DNA from: Diphasiastrum complanatum
Lineage: Eukaryota; Streptophyta; Lycopodiopsida; Lycopodiales; Lycopodiaceae
DNA length: 64,000 nt
Direction: 5' to 3'
NCBI GenBank assembly: GCA_029204225.1
Contig: CM055111.1
Location: 27,193,540 to 27,257,539, forward strand
The position numbers and the translations under genes were made by a program. Positions 40,461-52,468 of the stretch are shown piece after piece (the stretch's first letter is position 1; every line of letters starts with the position of its first letter). The notes under the pieces were generated by a model that was not told the origin of the DNA, did no database searches, and saw only the letters and a program-made list of their open reading frames with translations.

Positions 40461-41480
40461 TTAAGAAACTCTGGATCGGTCTTCGACGCTGACGGGCCTT
40501 CGGAATAACGGTGTGGTCCTTGATGAGGATGGACCCGATTGCACTGCCAGTAAAACTGGCGGTTGTTCTTGGATTTCTGGAGCTCTCACCTGGTCCATGT
40601 TCGAATCCAGCCCTATATCCATTGGTACATCCTCTTGGCATGTAGGGGAGAATTGACCGGTACTGGGATTTGTGGTCCGGCTTCCAACACCTGGGAGACG
40701 GGTGCAATCATGTTCCGTCATTTGCAATTGACCTTTTAGCAGCTGCACCTGTTGCTTTGCATCCTGCATGGCCTTGTCCACCTGATCATGTGCGGTTGTC
40801 AAGGCATCTTGCAGGGAGCTGACGTATCCTTCGAGGCATTGTGCCATCTTCTTTTCAGCTTCAGATTTGTCTTTGTGCTGCTTGGCGATCTTCAATTCTC
40901 TATCCAGCTGGACAATCTTTTGGCTGATGAGAGTGTTTTCCAATCCTAGATCGAAAATTCTCTGCTCCATTTCTTTTTTCTTATCAAGCATAGACTGGAT
41001 CACTTGCACAAGGCTTGAGACCAAACCGAGAGCATCACCAAAATCTACTGTCGTGGAGGTGACAACAGTAGGAGGACCTGATGGTACTGTCCTTGGTTGG
41101 CATGAAATAGGTGTCGGTACTTCTTCTTCTTCAGAAACATCTTCTTCTTCAAAACCCTCAGGCACGGTGGCGTCGAACTGCTTCGGTGATTTCGCAGCTT
41201 GGTCGACCCGAAGTGTGGCTGGGCTATCTTCAGCTTGAAGTTGTTGGCTTAAGTCTTCGACACCGGCAGTAGTATCATGGATTTGTTCGAATCCTCTTCC
41301 AGGGGATTGGAGTTCTAAGGGCACAAGGCTCTGGGGTATTTCAAAAATTTTGGAGGCCCCAAGGGAGTCGGAATCAACGAACATATCCATGAAATACTGC
41401 ATGTTTGGTGATATAGCTTCGGTGTGCGGGGGTGAGGCGGCCTGAGCAACTGTGATGGGAATGGTAGTCCCAATGGTCAC
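40461..41480 (-). CDS. Element K ORF, C-terminal part: acidic and coiled-coil protein
   Basis: Open minus-strand frame of 339 codons starting with a GTG, not ATG. It is in a different frame from the preceding ORF, which ends at the same point. An acidic stretch (EEEDVSEEEEVPTP) precedes about 100 residues of heptad-like sequence (DKKKEMEQRIFDLGLENTLI to QVQLLKGQLQMTEH), predicted as a coiled coil. The tail is Pro- and Ser-rich. The upstream frame stays open for some 60 further bases, so ORF1 and ORF2 were probably one protein before a frameshift near 41545. Function unknown; particle assembly is a guess. Confidence 0.6.
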   Translation of the reverse strand: MTIGTTIPITVAQAASPPHTEAISPNMQYFMDMFVDSDSLGASKIFEIPQSLVPLELQSPGRGFEQIHDTTAGVEDLSQQLQAEDSPATLRVDQAAKSPKQFDATVPEGFEEEDVSEEEEVPTPISCQPRTVPSGPPTVVTSTTVDFGDALGLVSSLVQVIQSMLDKKKEMEQRIFDLGLENTLISQKIVQLDRELKIAKQHKDKSEAEKKMAQCLEGYVSSLQDALTTAHDQVDKAMQDAKQQVQLLKGQLQMTEHDCTRLPGVGSRTTNPSTGQFSPTCQEDVPMDIGLDSNMDQVRAPEIQEQPPVLLAVQSGPSSSRTTPLFRRPVSVEDRSRVS

Positions 41481-42646
41481 AGATTGTCCTTGAGTGGAAG
41501 CAGAGGCGAGGGAAGCATCAGAGACAGAGGGAATAGGAAGTTTAGTCCAACAGCAGCAGGGGGTGGAAGCCCAGTTGACGATGTATGTCTAGTGCGACGT
41601 CGTGATGCGGAAGGCGAGTCAAGAATGACGATCTCACTGCGTTGATGACGTCGACTATGTGAACTGGAGGCCTGGTGGGACAACTCGGCCGGTGCTTCTT
41701 CATAGACCGAAAGCACAGAATCCAAGTGGAAGCCATGGATTTTGTTTCCCAGGTGAGAAACGGCTAGAAGAGACAACAAGGAACCAACAGTGAACTGTTG
41801 CTTAGTATTGCTCTTAATAGCTCGTTTGAGCTCACCAGAAACAGTCTTGAACCAATTATATGGTTCAAGAGGGGCTTTGGCTAGCTTGGTATAGGACTCG
41901 ACTATCCTATGCAGGATATGTGAAGTGATGTGGTATTTCCTAAGGTTGCCAACCATCAGGAAGTTATTCAATAATTGGGCAACAACGTGTATGGCAGGCT
42001 CAGTGATGGCATCGAGAAGGTATCCATCATTGGTCCAGTGCAGATCACTGGTTAGGTCAATGTAAGGCTTTATGGCTTGTTTGGCCTGTTTATGGTTGGG
42101 TGAGGCTTGTATACCTAACGTTATGCCTATAGCAGCAAGGGCGGCCTCAGTGACGCTCACCTTGTGTGTTGCTCCCTGAAAGGTGATATAAAATTTGGAT
42201 TTCTCTTCCTTCCATGTACTGAAGGCAAGAGTGATGAAATCCATATTGATTCTCCCATAAAAGACTCTCTCATGAATACCCATTGCGGTAAGCAGAGGCT
42301 TCGCAAGGGTCATCCACTGAGTGACCATGCTTGTGCTAGGAAGTATCATGATGTCCGTCGCAGATGGGACATCATGATGAATAGTATAATGCAAAGATTG
42401 GGAAGTATATGTGGAAGACATGATGATCAGAAATGAAAAGTAAGACGCGCGAAAGTATATCAGAAAGTAGTTCAGGAAGTTTGGAAGGCTATGGTCACGG
42501 GAAAAATTCGCTAGAGCTTCGCTAGCACAAGTGAGGAATGAATCGAATTCAACTAATTTATAAGTGAATTTGGTGGGTCCATTACACTGAATACTAGTTT
42601 GGTTGATCAGTTCTGAACAAAAATTTGCAGGCATGTACGATACCAT
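41477..42646 (-). CDS. Element K ORF, N-terminal part: gag-like or plant-transposon-protein-like
   Basis: 389 codons from an ATG at 42646. An alternative start, MSSTYTSQ, lies at about 42424. The block RVFYGRINMDFITLAFSTWK, then FQGATHKVSVTEAALAAIGI, then LRKYHITSHILHRIVESYTK and FTVGSLLSLLA recalls the putative plant transposon protein domain seen in some Tat-lineage elements. The match is from memory and weak. There is no zinc knuckle or protease motif. Histidine-, Arg- and Ser-rich sequence follows (SSSHSRRHQRSE). Confidence 0.55.
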   Translation of the reverse strand: MVSYMPANFCSELINQTSIQCNGPTKFTYKLVEFDSFLTCASEALANFSRDHSLPNFLNYFLIYFRASYFSFLIIMSSTYTSQSLHYTIHHDVPSATDIMILPSTSMVTQWMTLAKPLLTAMGIHERVFYGRINMDFITLAFSTWKEEKSKFYITFQGATHKVSVTEAALAAIGITLGIQASPNHKQAKQAIKPYIDLTSDLHWTNDGYLLDAITEPAIHVVAQLLNNFLMVGNLRKYHITSHILHRIVESYTKLAKAPLEPYNWFKTVSGELKRAIKSNTKQQFTVGSLLSLLAVSHLGNKIHGFHLDSVLSVYEEAPAELSHQASSSHSRRHQRSEIVILDSPSASRRRTRHTSSTGLPPPAAVGLNFLFPLSLMLPSPLLPLKDNL

Positions 42647-44082
42647 GAAAATAGGCTATAAAAATTTCGACGAAGGATTCTGGGGATCTGAACCTATCAG
42701 ACGAACGTTTTCCAGGCTGGCAAAGGATGAACCTTCGTCCAAGAGGGTCCTTCGTCCAGGTACTGTCATAAATACATTTTTTTCACAATCTGAACCTATA
42801 GCCAACCTAATTTTGACATTTTAAGACCTTCTAGCATGTCAACGAAGGTTCATAACGAGGGTAAGGTGCTCGACAAAGGTTCCCAAAATGACATACTGTT
42901 GTTCATTCGCCTAGTCCAAAAATGGATTTTTCTTGGCCAAGAACCTTCGCCCACCTCAAATTAGATAAATCTGAAGTGAATGTACAATCTGAGAGCTTAG
43001 CGAAGGTTTTTGATATTGTATAGGCCAAATCTGACCAAAACAGTGATTTTCTAAGTCATCTTTCATCAAAAATACTGTTCTTTCTTTTTTCCATGCTAAT
43101 GACTTTTCTGACCTTTGCTCATCAGTCTTTTCTCATTTTTTTCATTTTTATTTTTTTTTTACTGTCTTTTTCAAAAAAAACTCTCTAAACAATCAAATAT
43201 TGAAAACAACAAATTGAAAAACAAATAATTTAAAAAAAACCTTGAGATCAGGCTTGTTGATCTGGCAGAGCAGGCTGCCAAAGCTTGCGTAATCGGCTGC
43301 CATTCACCGGAGTATCAAATCGTTTTCCATCCAAGTGCTCAAGAACTATTGCGCCATAGTTCAAGATTTCCTTCACTTTATACGAGCCTTCACCGGTGAA
43401 AACTCAACGAAGGTTTTGGCGAAGGATCAAGAGTAATATTGGTATTTTTGCAAAAAAGAGACTTTTTTGGCAAAATTATGGCAATATGACAACTGATGCT
43501 CTGAAAACCCTTCTATTTTTGGTATTATTTTTTGTCGACCTGGCAGTAGATAGATCTGAATCACACCTATGCACAGTGAATTGGGCGAAGGTTCTTTTTC
43601 TGTATTTTTAGGGTTTTGGTGATTTTTTGGTGTTTTTTGATGGTTTTTCTGATATTTTTGGAAATCTGCTGGGAATTAATCTTCGCCCTTCAAACTCACG
43701 GTTTTGTGATCAAAACCGAAGGTGTCTGCAACTCGGCATAGGTTTCCTGAAAGAGGGCAAAAAGTCATCAGCTCTAATGATGATTTTTTTCTCTTTTGGC
43801 CAAAATCTGGCAAATTTGGCTGATTTTTGTTGTTTTTTCTAATATCTCAGATCCAAATGGATCTTGAGATTGGTGATATGCATAGCTTCCCCTGTTTTAC
43901 AATCAGATTAGATTTCAAACAAACAAATCCACTCAAAACAAGCAAAATCACTCCCAAACTAACCCTAAATGCAGATCTAACACTATTCATGCAACGACAA
44001 GATTCTTAATGCAAGCTAACCATTTAACAAACATGCTGCAAACTGAAAAATTGGCGTAGCTCCTTAGCAATGGCACCAAAAC
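42647..44082 (-). other. Element K leader with a dispersed GAAGGTTC motif and primer site
   Basis: Non-coding 1.4 kb. GCGAAGGTTC or its complement recurs more than ten times between about 42669 and 43725. The primer-binding-like site is at about 44055-44082. T-rich runs are frequent. Short frames here are not convincing. Confidence 0.65.
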
Positions 44083-44844
44083 TGTAGTGGGTTTCTTTCC
44101 TTGTCTAACCTCAAACCAAGATCTAGTCAATCTAGCATCAAAGAGACGAAGTTAGTTGTCAAGCGTAGATTCGTTCCCATGAGAGCGATAGTATAGTTCA
44201 GATTTCAACATGAATGGAGGATTCACATTTAATCCTAACATCCATTAACCCTAAACATTAACACTACAGCCACTAACACTACGATCCATTAACACTACGT
44301 ATCCACAATAAGATAGCTTACTCTTTCTCTCTCTTCCTTTCTCTCTCATAAAAAGTATAATAACATTCAATCCCAATAACAATCAGATCCAAAAATTAGC
44401 AAAATCCAAATAAAGCATGAGAGATGGAGGAAAAATGATAGAGAGCAAACATTCATCAATCCATTTCTGAAGAGAACCAATCTGCTTTATTGAAATGAGG
44501 AAATGAACATGTGTAGGAACTCGAGTTGGTCTCTTTTTATAGTAGAGAGGAGGACTCTGGCCTCTGAATCCTATTGGTCCATTTCTGCCTCCCTAATTAT
44601 TCAAATTTAAAAAAGAGTGAGAACCATCCAAATTGTAGGGAAACCCAATTCTATTCACTAACTTGACATTTAGACTCTACGACATTAAAAGTCTCGCAAA
44701 AATGCCTAAAGTCCTTTTATTGACTTTCTAATTAATCAAATAACTATGTGATCATCGGGTTGGACTTACACACGCAGGGTGCCAAATCCCTCTCACTTAT
44801 TAACTAGGGTTAGGGTTGCCTTGGGATCCGCAAACCCTCCAACA
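44083..44844 (-). repeat. 5' LTR of element K
   Basis: 762 bases, plus-strand TGTAGTGGG ... CCCTCCAACA. It differs from the left LTR by scattered changes and one extra ATCCATTAACACTACG-like unit, so the element is not brand new. Followed by target duplication GATAG. Confidence 0.92.
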
Positions 44845-44849
44845 GATAG

Positions 44850-45105
44850 AAAGAAGGACATGAGACTACTCAGTGAGGACATGAAATCTTCCATCTCTAG
44901 CTATAGCGGCTGCTGGATTTTTGACAACATCATGTGTAATTGTGCGCTCACTTCCAAAAGGACAGTGGAGGAGGTGGATAGCAAAAGCATCAATAGGCTT
45001 ACCACGGATACACCTGGAGAGACCCAAGGCCAAATGATGAGGTAGTCCCAAGCGAAGACGAAGAGCAGTGGTGAAGATGGCCAAACACAACCGAAATGAT
45101 GGAAT
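44850..45105 (-). pseudogene. LINE-like C-terminal coding fragment, upstream piece
   Basis: Minus strand LGLPHHLALGLSRCIRGKPI, then HLLHCPFGSERTITHDVVKN and DGRFHVLTE, then a TAG. The pattern CxxGKPID..HLLxCxxGxERTxTHD is one I associate with plant LINE/RT-type ORFs. Removing K restores reading into HSSRKRVDIVL at 38937. Confidence 0.62.
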
Positions 45106-45412
45106 TGTTGGAATCCAATGCTCAATCTCAAATCCATTCAATAATGAGCATCCTGAAAAACCTTGTCAACTACTCAATTCCATCGACAATCGAAGTCATC
45201 GACTTCGAAGCCATCGAAGTTATCGAAGTGTTTGACTTCATCAAACTTCGACTTCTTATGTATATACATATGTTCAAAACTTGACTTGCTCGACATCAAA
45301 GTATTCGACTTACTTGACATCGACATTTCGACACTAACTCCATCAACCGACTTTGTCGACTCAACCGAACTTCTCATCAACCGAATTCAGCATCAATCGA
45401 CTTTTTCCATCA
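45106..45412. repeat. LTR-like segment rich in TCGA words
   Basis: TGTTGGAATCC ... TTTTTCCATCA, about 307 bases. The ends mirror each other (TGTTGGAA and TGATGGAA), and it abuts the copia I hinge. It is dense in TCGAC, TCGAAG and CATCGA. Probably the 3' LTR of copia I. Confidence 0.6.
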
Positions 45413-45733
45413 GTCAAAAGATAGATAGACTCAGGAGTATACCTTGTGGATTGTGTGCGCGCTCGGATTGATCTTCTTGGAGGAATTGATTGATGAACCA
45501 TTCTTGGGACTTGTTGCTGGGTAGCAGCAACATCTTCATCTAACTCGTCGTCAAGTAGTGGATCGATGATGGACACGCTTAAGTCTGAAGCGCGGATTGA
45601 CGTGTCAATGGCAGGCATGAAAGGTTCTCTTGGAACAATGCCTTTGCCTTTGATGTTGATGAACTGATCCTCGATAAAGAATGTATCCCGGCTGAACAAG
45701 ATTTGCTGGGCATCGAAATCATATAGCTTGTAT
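45413..45733 (-). pseudogene. Copia element I: integrase end and hinge
   Basis: Minus strand PQYKLYDFDAQQILFSRDTF, then an acidic hinge DPLLDDELDEDVAATQQQ and RRSIRARTQSTRYTPESIY. The frame is cut on the right by the solo LTR and on the left by the LTR-like segment, so RT and RNase H are missing. Confidence 0.8.
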
Positions 45734-46219
45734 TGTGGAAGCAGACACTGATATCACTCTATGGGCGGAAATAGATATCAGCACTAATACCACTTCTTTT
45801 GGAAGAAAAACAAGTTGTTATAACCAGGATCGTGGATTACCTGGAGAATGGAGTTACGAGCAGTTCTTTGTGTGTGACATCAAATTATCAATGTAGGAGT
45901 CATAGACTGCCATGAAAGAAAGATTGCAAAAACAATTAGGCGTCAGAGACAACCATGCAATCCTCTAATTCTGATAACCTGATATTAAGAGAATGTAAAA
46001 TCAATTCAGATGTCGTAGACAGCCATACAATTCTCTGATAATGGTGTTTGTGTAAAAGGGAGTGAGAGTTATCATTCAACAAGAATGTAATGAAGTAGAA
46101 CAATAGTGAATCTGTATAATAAAAGGTTGTAGAAACAACAATTAGACCACAATACAATTGTGCTGATAAGCGCGTGATCCTACTAGCAGATTCAAGACAA
46201 TTGCTAAGGTTCTAAAATA

Positions 46220-46373
<154 letters not shown>

Positions 46374-46643
46374 ATCACCAACTTTGAGGAGTCAGCTACT
46401 AATAAAAGCGTTCTTCGCTATCTGACCTTACGTATAATAATCCTCTCATCTCTATATATGTATTTTTCCCTCGCTCAATTACATGTATATATACGTATCA
46501 GCTAAAGAATCTTGTACTAGCTTAACTTTACAATTACAAAATTGATAACAGCCGTAAAACTGATCAGTAGATTAGTTCGTTGATGGAGCGTGAAGGCTTT
46601 CTAGTCTGATAGCGACAATCTGTGTATTTTTGGCAGACTAGAA

Positions 46644-46825
46644 ATGCGACACCTTTGGCCTTTTGGTCTTTGCCTTTACTTGAGGGCAGCCTTCGGGATT
46701 TATAAGACGCCTTCGGCGTTTGGAAGACACCTTCGGCATCTGAGAAGACACCTTTGGCGTTTATATGACATTGCCTTTGTCGGTAGGACAACTTCGGCCC
46801 ATTGTAGGACAAGTGTCGCCTGTTA
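46644..46825 (+). repeat. About 20-base periodic array with CCTTCGGC cores
   Basis: CCTTTGGCC, CCTTCGGGA, GCCTTCGGCG, ACCTTCGGCAT, CCTTTGGCG, CCTTTGTCGG and ACTTCGGCCC recur near 46652, 46671, 46691, 46711, 46731, 46752, 46772 and 46792. Several units begin GAC or AAGAC. It lies in the solo LTR. Confidence 0.8.
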
Positions 46826-47011
46826 GAAAACTTAGTGTAAAAACACAATATCAGGTTTTTTGCATTTTTTGGCTGTGCAAAAATGCGAATAAAAAACCAG
46901 ATTTTAGTGATAGTTCAATTTTTCTGCAGGTTACATTTGAGACAGTAAAATTTAGAGAAGAAAGGAGGGCTGTTGGGATGATTAGGAGTTAGATTAAATT
47001 CCAACATGTAT

Positions 47012-47879
47012 TTGTTGTCAGATGAAGTATAACCAATCAGGATGGTCTTGAGACCTTGGAAGTCAAATTTCTTCCTTGTCTCTTTCGGGATCTACGCGTA
47101 GGCGATGCATCCGAACACTTGTAGGTTCTTCTTAGAAGGCTTAGAGCCTATCCACACCTCATGGGGTGTTTTGCCAGAGAGGGCCTTGGTTGAATATCTA
47201 TTCTGGATGTAAGCTGCAGTGCAGACAACTTCGGCCCAGAAGTTCTTGGGCAGTGATGCATGCGCCAGCATACATTTAGCTGATTCAACCAGGGCATGGT
47301 TCTTCCTCTCGGCCAAGCCGTTTGACTGAGGAGAATAAGGAGTGATAAATTGCTGCTCAATGCCTTGGCTCTGGTAGTACTCCTTAAATTTGGTAGAGAT
47401 GTACTCTCCACCGTTGTCAGACCTTAGGGGTTTAATCGTCCTTCCAGTCTCTTTTTTTGCACGCTCCTTGAAGATTCTAAACTAATTAAAAGCTTCTGAT
47501 TTCTTCTTGATAAAATACACCATAGTTCTTCTGGAGAATTCATCAATAAAAGTTATGAAATACTTTGCATCCTTCAGAGAAGGATTCTACATCGGGCCAC
47601 AAATGTCTGTATGTACAACATCTAACAATCCTCAACAGTATGTTGATGGCTTGATCTAAATGGTTTCCTAGTCTGTTTACCAACTAAACAGTCTTGACAG
47701 ACAAGTAACTCGACCTTATTATCAAGATAGTCTGGATCAAGAACAATAGAATGTTTAGACATTTGTTGTACAGAAGCATGATTCAAGTGACAAAGTCTAT
47801 AATGCCAAAGTAAACTTTTATTTGCTCGAATAGAAGTACTGAGCGCCTGACTAGAGGCAGAATCTATACAATGACTTAA
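47012..47879 (-). pseudogene. Copia element I: integrase
   Basis: Minus strand with several stops: MAERKNHALVESAKCMLAHA, then ALSGKTPHEVWIGSKPSKKN and LQVFGCIAYA. A more decayed zinc domain and core lie at about 47420-47880 (LCHLNHAS and CQDCLVGKQ-like frames). The integrase continues across the solo LTR to 45733. Confidence 0.8.
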
Positions 47880-48500
47880 TCAATACAAGTATCCATGCCT
47901 CTTTCCGAGTGCTAGGATCTTGCCTGTCCTATCAACTACTTTGAAATGATCACATTCGAATTCTACTTTATGTCCTAGATTTGTGATTCCGCTTACAGAG
48001 AGCAGATTTGTAGATAGATTGGGTACATATAGGACTTTAGAGAGTAGCTTAGACTGATTATTTGCAAAGCTTAATCTTACAATACCTTCACCTTTAATAG
48101 CTTGTGTGTTATTATCGCCAAGGCGAACATATTTGTTGGTACTGTAGGGTGTATAGGACTCGAAATAGCCAATGAGACTGGTCATATGTTGAGTGGCACC
48201 GGAATCCAAGAACCAAGAACTATTGTTGGATGCTCCTTGATGGCTGGTCATGAAGGCATCATGATCCACTTTTTGAATGGGTTGTGGAACTTCTGTAGCT
48301 GCATTGGCCACTTGATTTGATTGTCCCTTGTTGTTGTTCTTTGCTTGTAATATCCAACAGTCTTGAATCTCGTGGTTGTTTCTCTTGTAGTATCTGCAAA
48401 ACAACTTTTTTTTTGTCTGCGAGTTTGACTGTTCTTTGTGTTGTGTTGGTTTATGGTCTCTGCTTCTGCTTAGTTGTGCCTCTGTTGGTGTACAAGGCGT
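47880..48500 (-). pseudogene. Copia element I: gag end and protease
   Basis: Minus strand. A degraded zinc knuckle CRYYKRNNHEIQDC has lost its second Cys. The protease active site WFLDSGATQHMT is intact, followed by GEGIVRLSFANNQSKLLSKV and LYVPNLSTNLLSVSGI. A Lys-rich gag end lies upstream at about 48410-48500. Confidence 0.85.
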
Positions 48501-49299
48501 GAGAATCAGCTAAGGAACTGGAGGCTTCGTTCCTCCGCGCTGTCGTTGTCAAATCTGATTGCACAGTGCATAGAACGAGCATGAGGAGACCACGACGTCG
48601 GGCTAAAATTGACACTGGTGAGAATGCGAAAATTGTGACACTTTGTCACATTTTTGGCCTGTCATAAATTGCGTGTAAAAATGTATTATCACATAAAATT
48701 TTCTTGTATTTATGCAGATTTGCAACTGTCGCTTTTCTGGAAGTGTCGCAAACAGTTAGTTGCTCAGGATGGCTCGAGGGTGAAAAGGCGACAATGTCGG
48801 GTTTTTTGCCTGTGAAAAATCCTGAGTAAATATACAGCCTGTGAGACAACACAAGTAAAAAAATTGCTGCAGCATGAATGGAGGTAGGTTAACATAGGAG
48901 TTAGGAGAGTAGAGGAGATAAATCCAACAGAGATGCATGTTATGAGCACTTGTCACTTAGGTATTAAGTTCAACAATGTGATGTGTGTCATTTTTCATTT
49001 TAAGTGTGTATTTTAGTACTAGTATGAGTTAGATTATGGAGTTATGTTCTTGGAACTTCATAAAAAAACCTAGAAATTCTAGTCTAGATGCAATGTATCA
49101 AATTCAACCAATTAGAATGGGTCCAAATCTGATCTCATACACTTATCTACTTGCCAAAAATAATAAAAACACTATTTAGTCCTTTATTGACAAATTTGAA
49201 CCTATCTCTAAGTTGAGATTTCATCTTGGCCTCAAAATTGCCAAATAAACAATCAAACTAGTTGACAATTTTTCACATGTATCAGATATTTTGTATGAG
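48501..49299. other. Unassigned, possibly LTR-derived
   Basis: No coding similarity. GGAGTTAGGAGAG and AAATCCAACAG at about 48895-48930 recall the right end of the solo LTR (GGAGTTAGATTAAATTCCAA). Parts may therefore be an old, diverged copy of that LTR. Confidence 0.4.
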
Positions 49300-50198
<899 letters not shown>

Positions 50199-50210
50199 CT
50201 CTCCCTTAAG

Positions 50211-50900
50211 CTTAACTCCTAGGATATTGAATGAAGTTTGATAAGGTTGCATAAGGCAACATGCTTTTCCATTGATTAGGGTTTTGTCAAAATGTAAACC
50301 AACATACTATCAGTATGATAGTAACTTAATTCACATCTTTGTTCAAAACTTTCTCTCTAAGAAAATAAAATTGAACTTTAATATGCTTAGTTCTAGAGTG
50401 AGTTCATGGGTTCAAAGATAGAGCGATGCAGGTCTAATTGTCGCAATAGAGTATAGTTGGTCTGAATTGAGGGAACATCAGATCTTGGAACAATCTTTTG
50501 AGCCAGATAATCTCCTTTACTATGAAGGTGGATGCGATAGCAAGTAATGATTTAATTGACTGAAGTCTTACTACTGGATTGAACATCTCAGTGTACTCAC
50601 TCCCATAAGTTTGTTCATATCCTTTGACGACTAGTTGAGCTTTCCATTTGGTTGTCGAACCATCTGGATTGAGCTTCAACTTGAAGATCCACTTAGTGTC
50701 GATGATCTTTGTATCAAGAGGAGGCTCAACAAGACACCAAGTCTTGTTCTTCATCAATGAATTATACTCAACATTCATGGATGTGTGCCAATTGTCTGCA
50801 TTTGAGCTCGACAATGCTTTTTCTACTGAGGCAGGTTCATCATAGTTGATGAATGCTTGAGGGATATAATGATTAGGCTCACACCAAGATAGGCTCATAT
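50211..50900 (-). pseudogene. Copia element L: RT N-terminus fused to RNase H end
   Basis: Minus strand NKTWCLVEPPLDTKIIDTKW, then YEQTYGSEYTEMFNPVVRLQ, an abrupt jump to KEIIWLKRLFQDL and ILYCDN, and then HSRTKHIKVQFYFLREKVL. The middle of RT, including YVDD, is deleted. Only the polypurine tract and LTR follow. Confidence 0.85.
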
Positions 50901-51189
50901 CTAGCTTGTTTCATAAAATATCTCATGTTTTGGCTTGCCAATCTTGTCTAGGGAAGATCTAGGTGTGATTTTGATGCCATAGCCACATAGTTTCATGCAA
51001 ATGAAGTGTATTTGAGTTTTAAGTGTAGTCTTTGAGTGATTTTCAAGTTCCTAGAAGAAATTTGTCTCAAATCTTGTTGTATATCATCTTTGGAGAGAAT
51101 TAAGATCTAGATTGAAGGAGTTGACATTGCTTATGAGATAGATTCACAAGAGATTGCAAGATCTCAAATTGCATTTGGTTGGAAATCAT
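50901..51189. other. Unassigned spacer
   Basis: AT-rich, no recognisable coding sequence. Borders the start of the LTR-F-like segment. Confidence 0.4.
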
Positions 51190-51600
<411 letters not shown>

Positions 51601-52011
51601 TTTCATAGTCACCTTGTGTCAAGAATGAAATCACACATAAACCTTAGAAGGAAGGTGCCTTTCAAAAGAAAACAAAATTGTGCATAACACTGATCATGGA
51701 CAACCATGGATGCATGTCCAAAAACTTCATACAACACTACCTTGAAAAAGGTAGTTAATAACAAAATTTATCAGCATTCAATTCTTGTGGATCAATTCTC
51801 TTTTAGCATTAGTACTCGCAATGCCAATACAATTATTCTAAGTCTACAATCTATATGCAAGTTGTAATCATAAAACTAGATATGTCAAATTCATATAGCT
51901 CAAGTTCTATCTAGGCCAATTTTGGCATTTTCATTTATGAACAACATACTTGCATGATACAAAGTTTATAGCAAGCCTAAAGTCAAGATGGATTACTTTT
52001 CCATTTCAACA
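51601..52011 (-). repeat. Probable LTR end of copia element M
   Basis: Ends CCATTTCAACA next to a minus-strand AGGAGGAG polypurine run (52012-52020). The left border is unclear. No coding sequence. Confidence 0.5.
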
Positions 52012-52468
52012 CTCCTCCTAAAAATAGTCTATATTGACTTGAACATGGATCTTGGTATTACATCACGATTGGCTCTATGCTTGATAAAGGAACCCTTGCT
52101 CAAAGGTTTGGGGAGCATATCAACAATACAAGATGATGTGTCGATGTACTCCAAGTAGATTTCCCCTCCAATGAGCTTCTCTCTCACGAAGTGATGTGCA
52201 ACTTCAATATGTTTGCTCCTTGCATGGAATATTGGATTGTTGGCAAGTTCTGGGCTGAAATGTTGTCACACATGATCATAGGTAGATCATCGTCCATGAT
52301 TATCTTTAGCTCCACTAGCATCCTCTTGATCCAAAGCACTTCCTTTGTTGTTGTAGTGAGTGCCTTATACTCAGCTTCACAAGATGAGAGTGATACAGTA
52401 TCTTGCTTTTTGGAAAGCCAAGATATCAAGTTCCCTCTGTTAAAATTGGCAAAAGCTAACTTGATCAT
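52012..52468 (-). pseudogene. Copia element M: RNase H C-terminal half
   Basis: Minus strand: [20 protein letters not shown], then [15 protein letters not shown] and [12 protein letters not shown] frame-shifted tail follows ([34 protein letters not shown]). Same family as the inverted fragment at 9048-9455. Confidence 0.85.

Larger units (their letters stand above)
38938..44844 (-). mobile_element. Element K: complete non-autonomous LTR retrotransposon, 5.9 kb
   Basis: Two direct LTRs (38938-39685 and 44083-44844) enclose 4.4 kb. GATAG flanks both ends (38933-38937 and 44845-44849). Inside the right LTR on the minus strand, TTTTGGTGCCATTGCTAAGG resembles the TGGCGCCGTTGCC primer site of Tat/Athila gypsy elements, so the element reads leftward. 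The interior carries a gag-like and coiled-coil coding region and a long leader. It has no protease, RT, RNase H or integrase, so it would depend on another element's enzymes. Confidence 0.9.

Noticed and set aside
41477-42646. A host protein-coding gene unrelated to transposons
   Set aside because: It lies wholly between two matching LTRs with a target duplication and reads in the direction set by the primer site.
44866-45141. A host gene upstream of ABC4
   Set aside because: The ERTxTHD and RRVDIVL blocks match LINE-type ORFs, and it carries stops and a frameshift.
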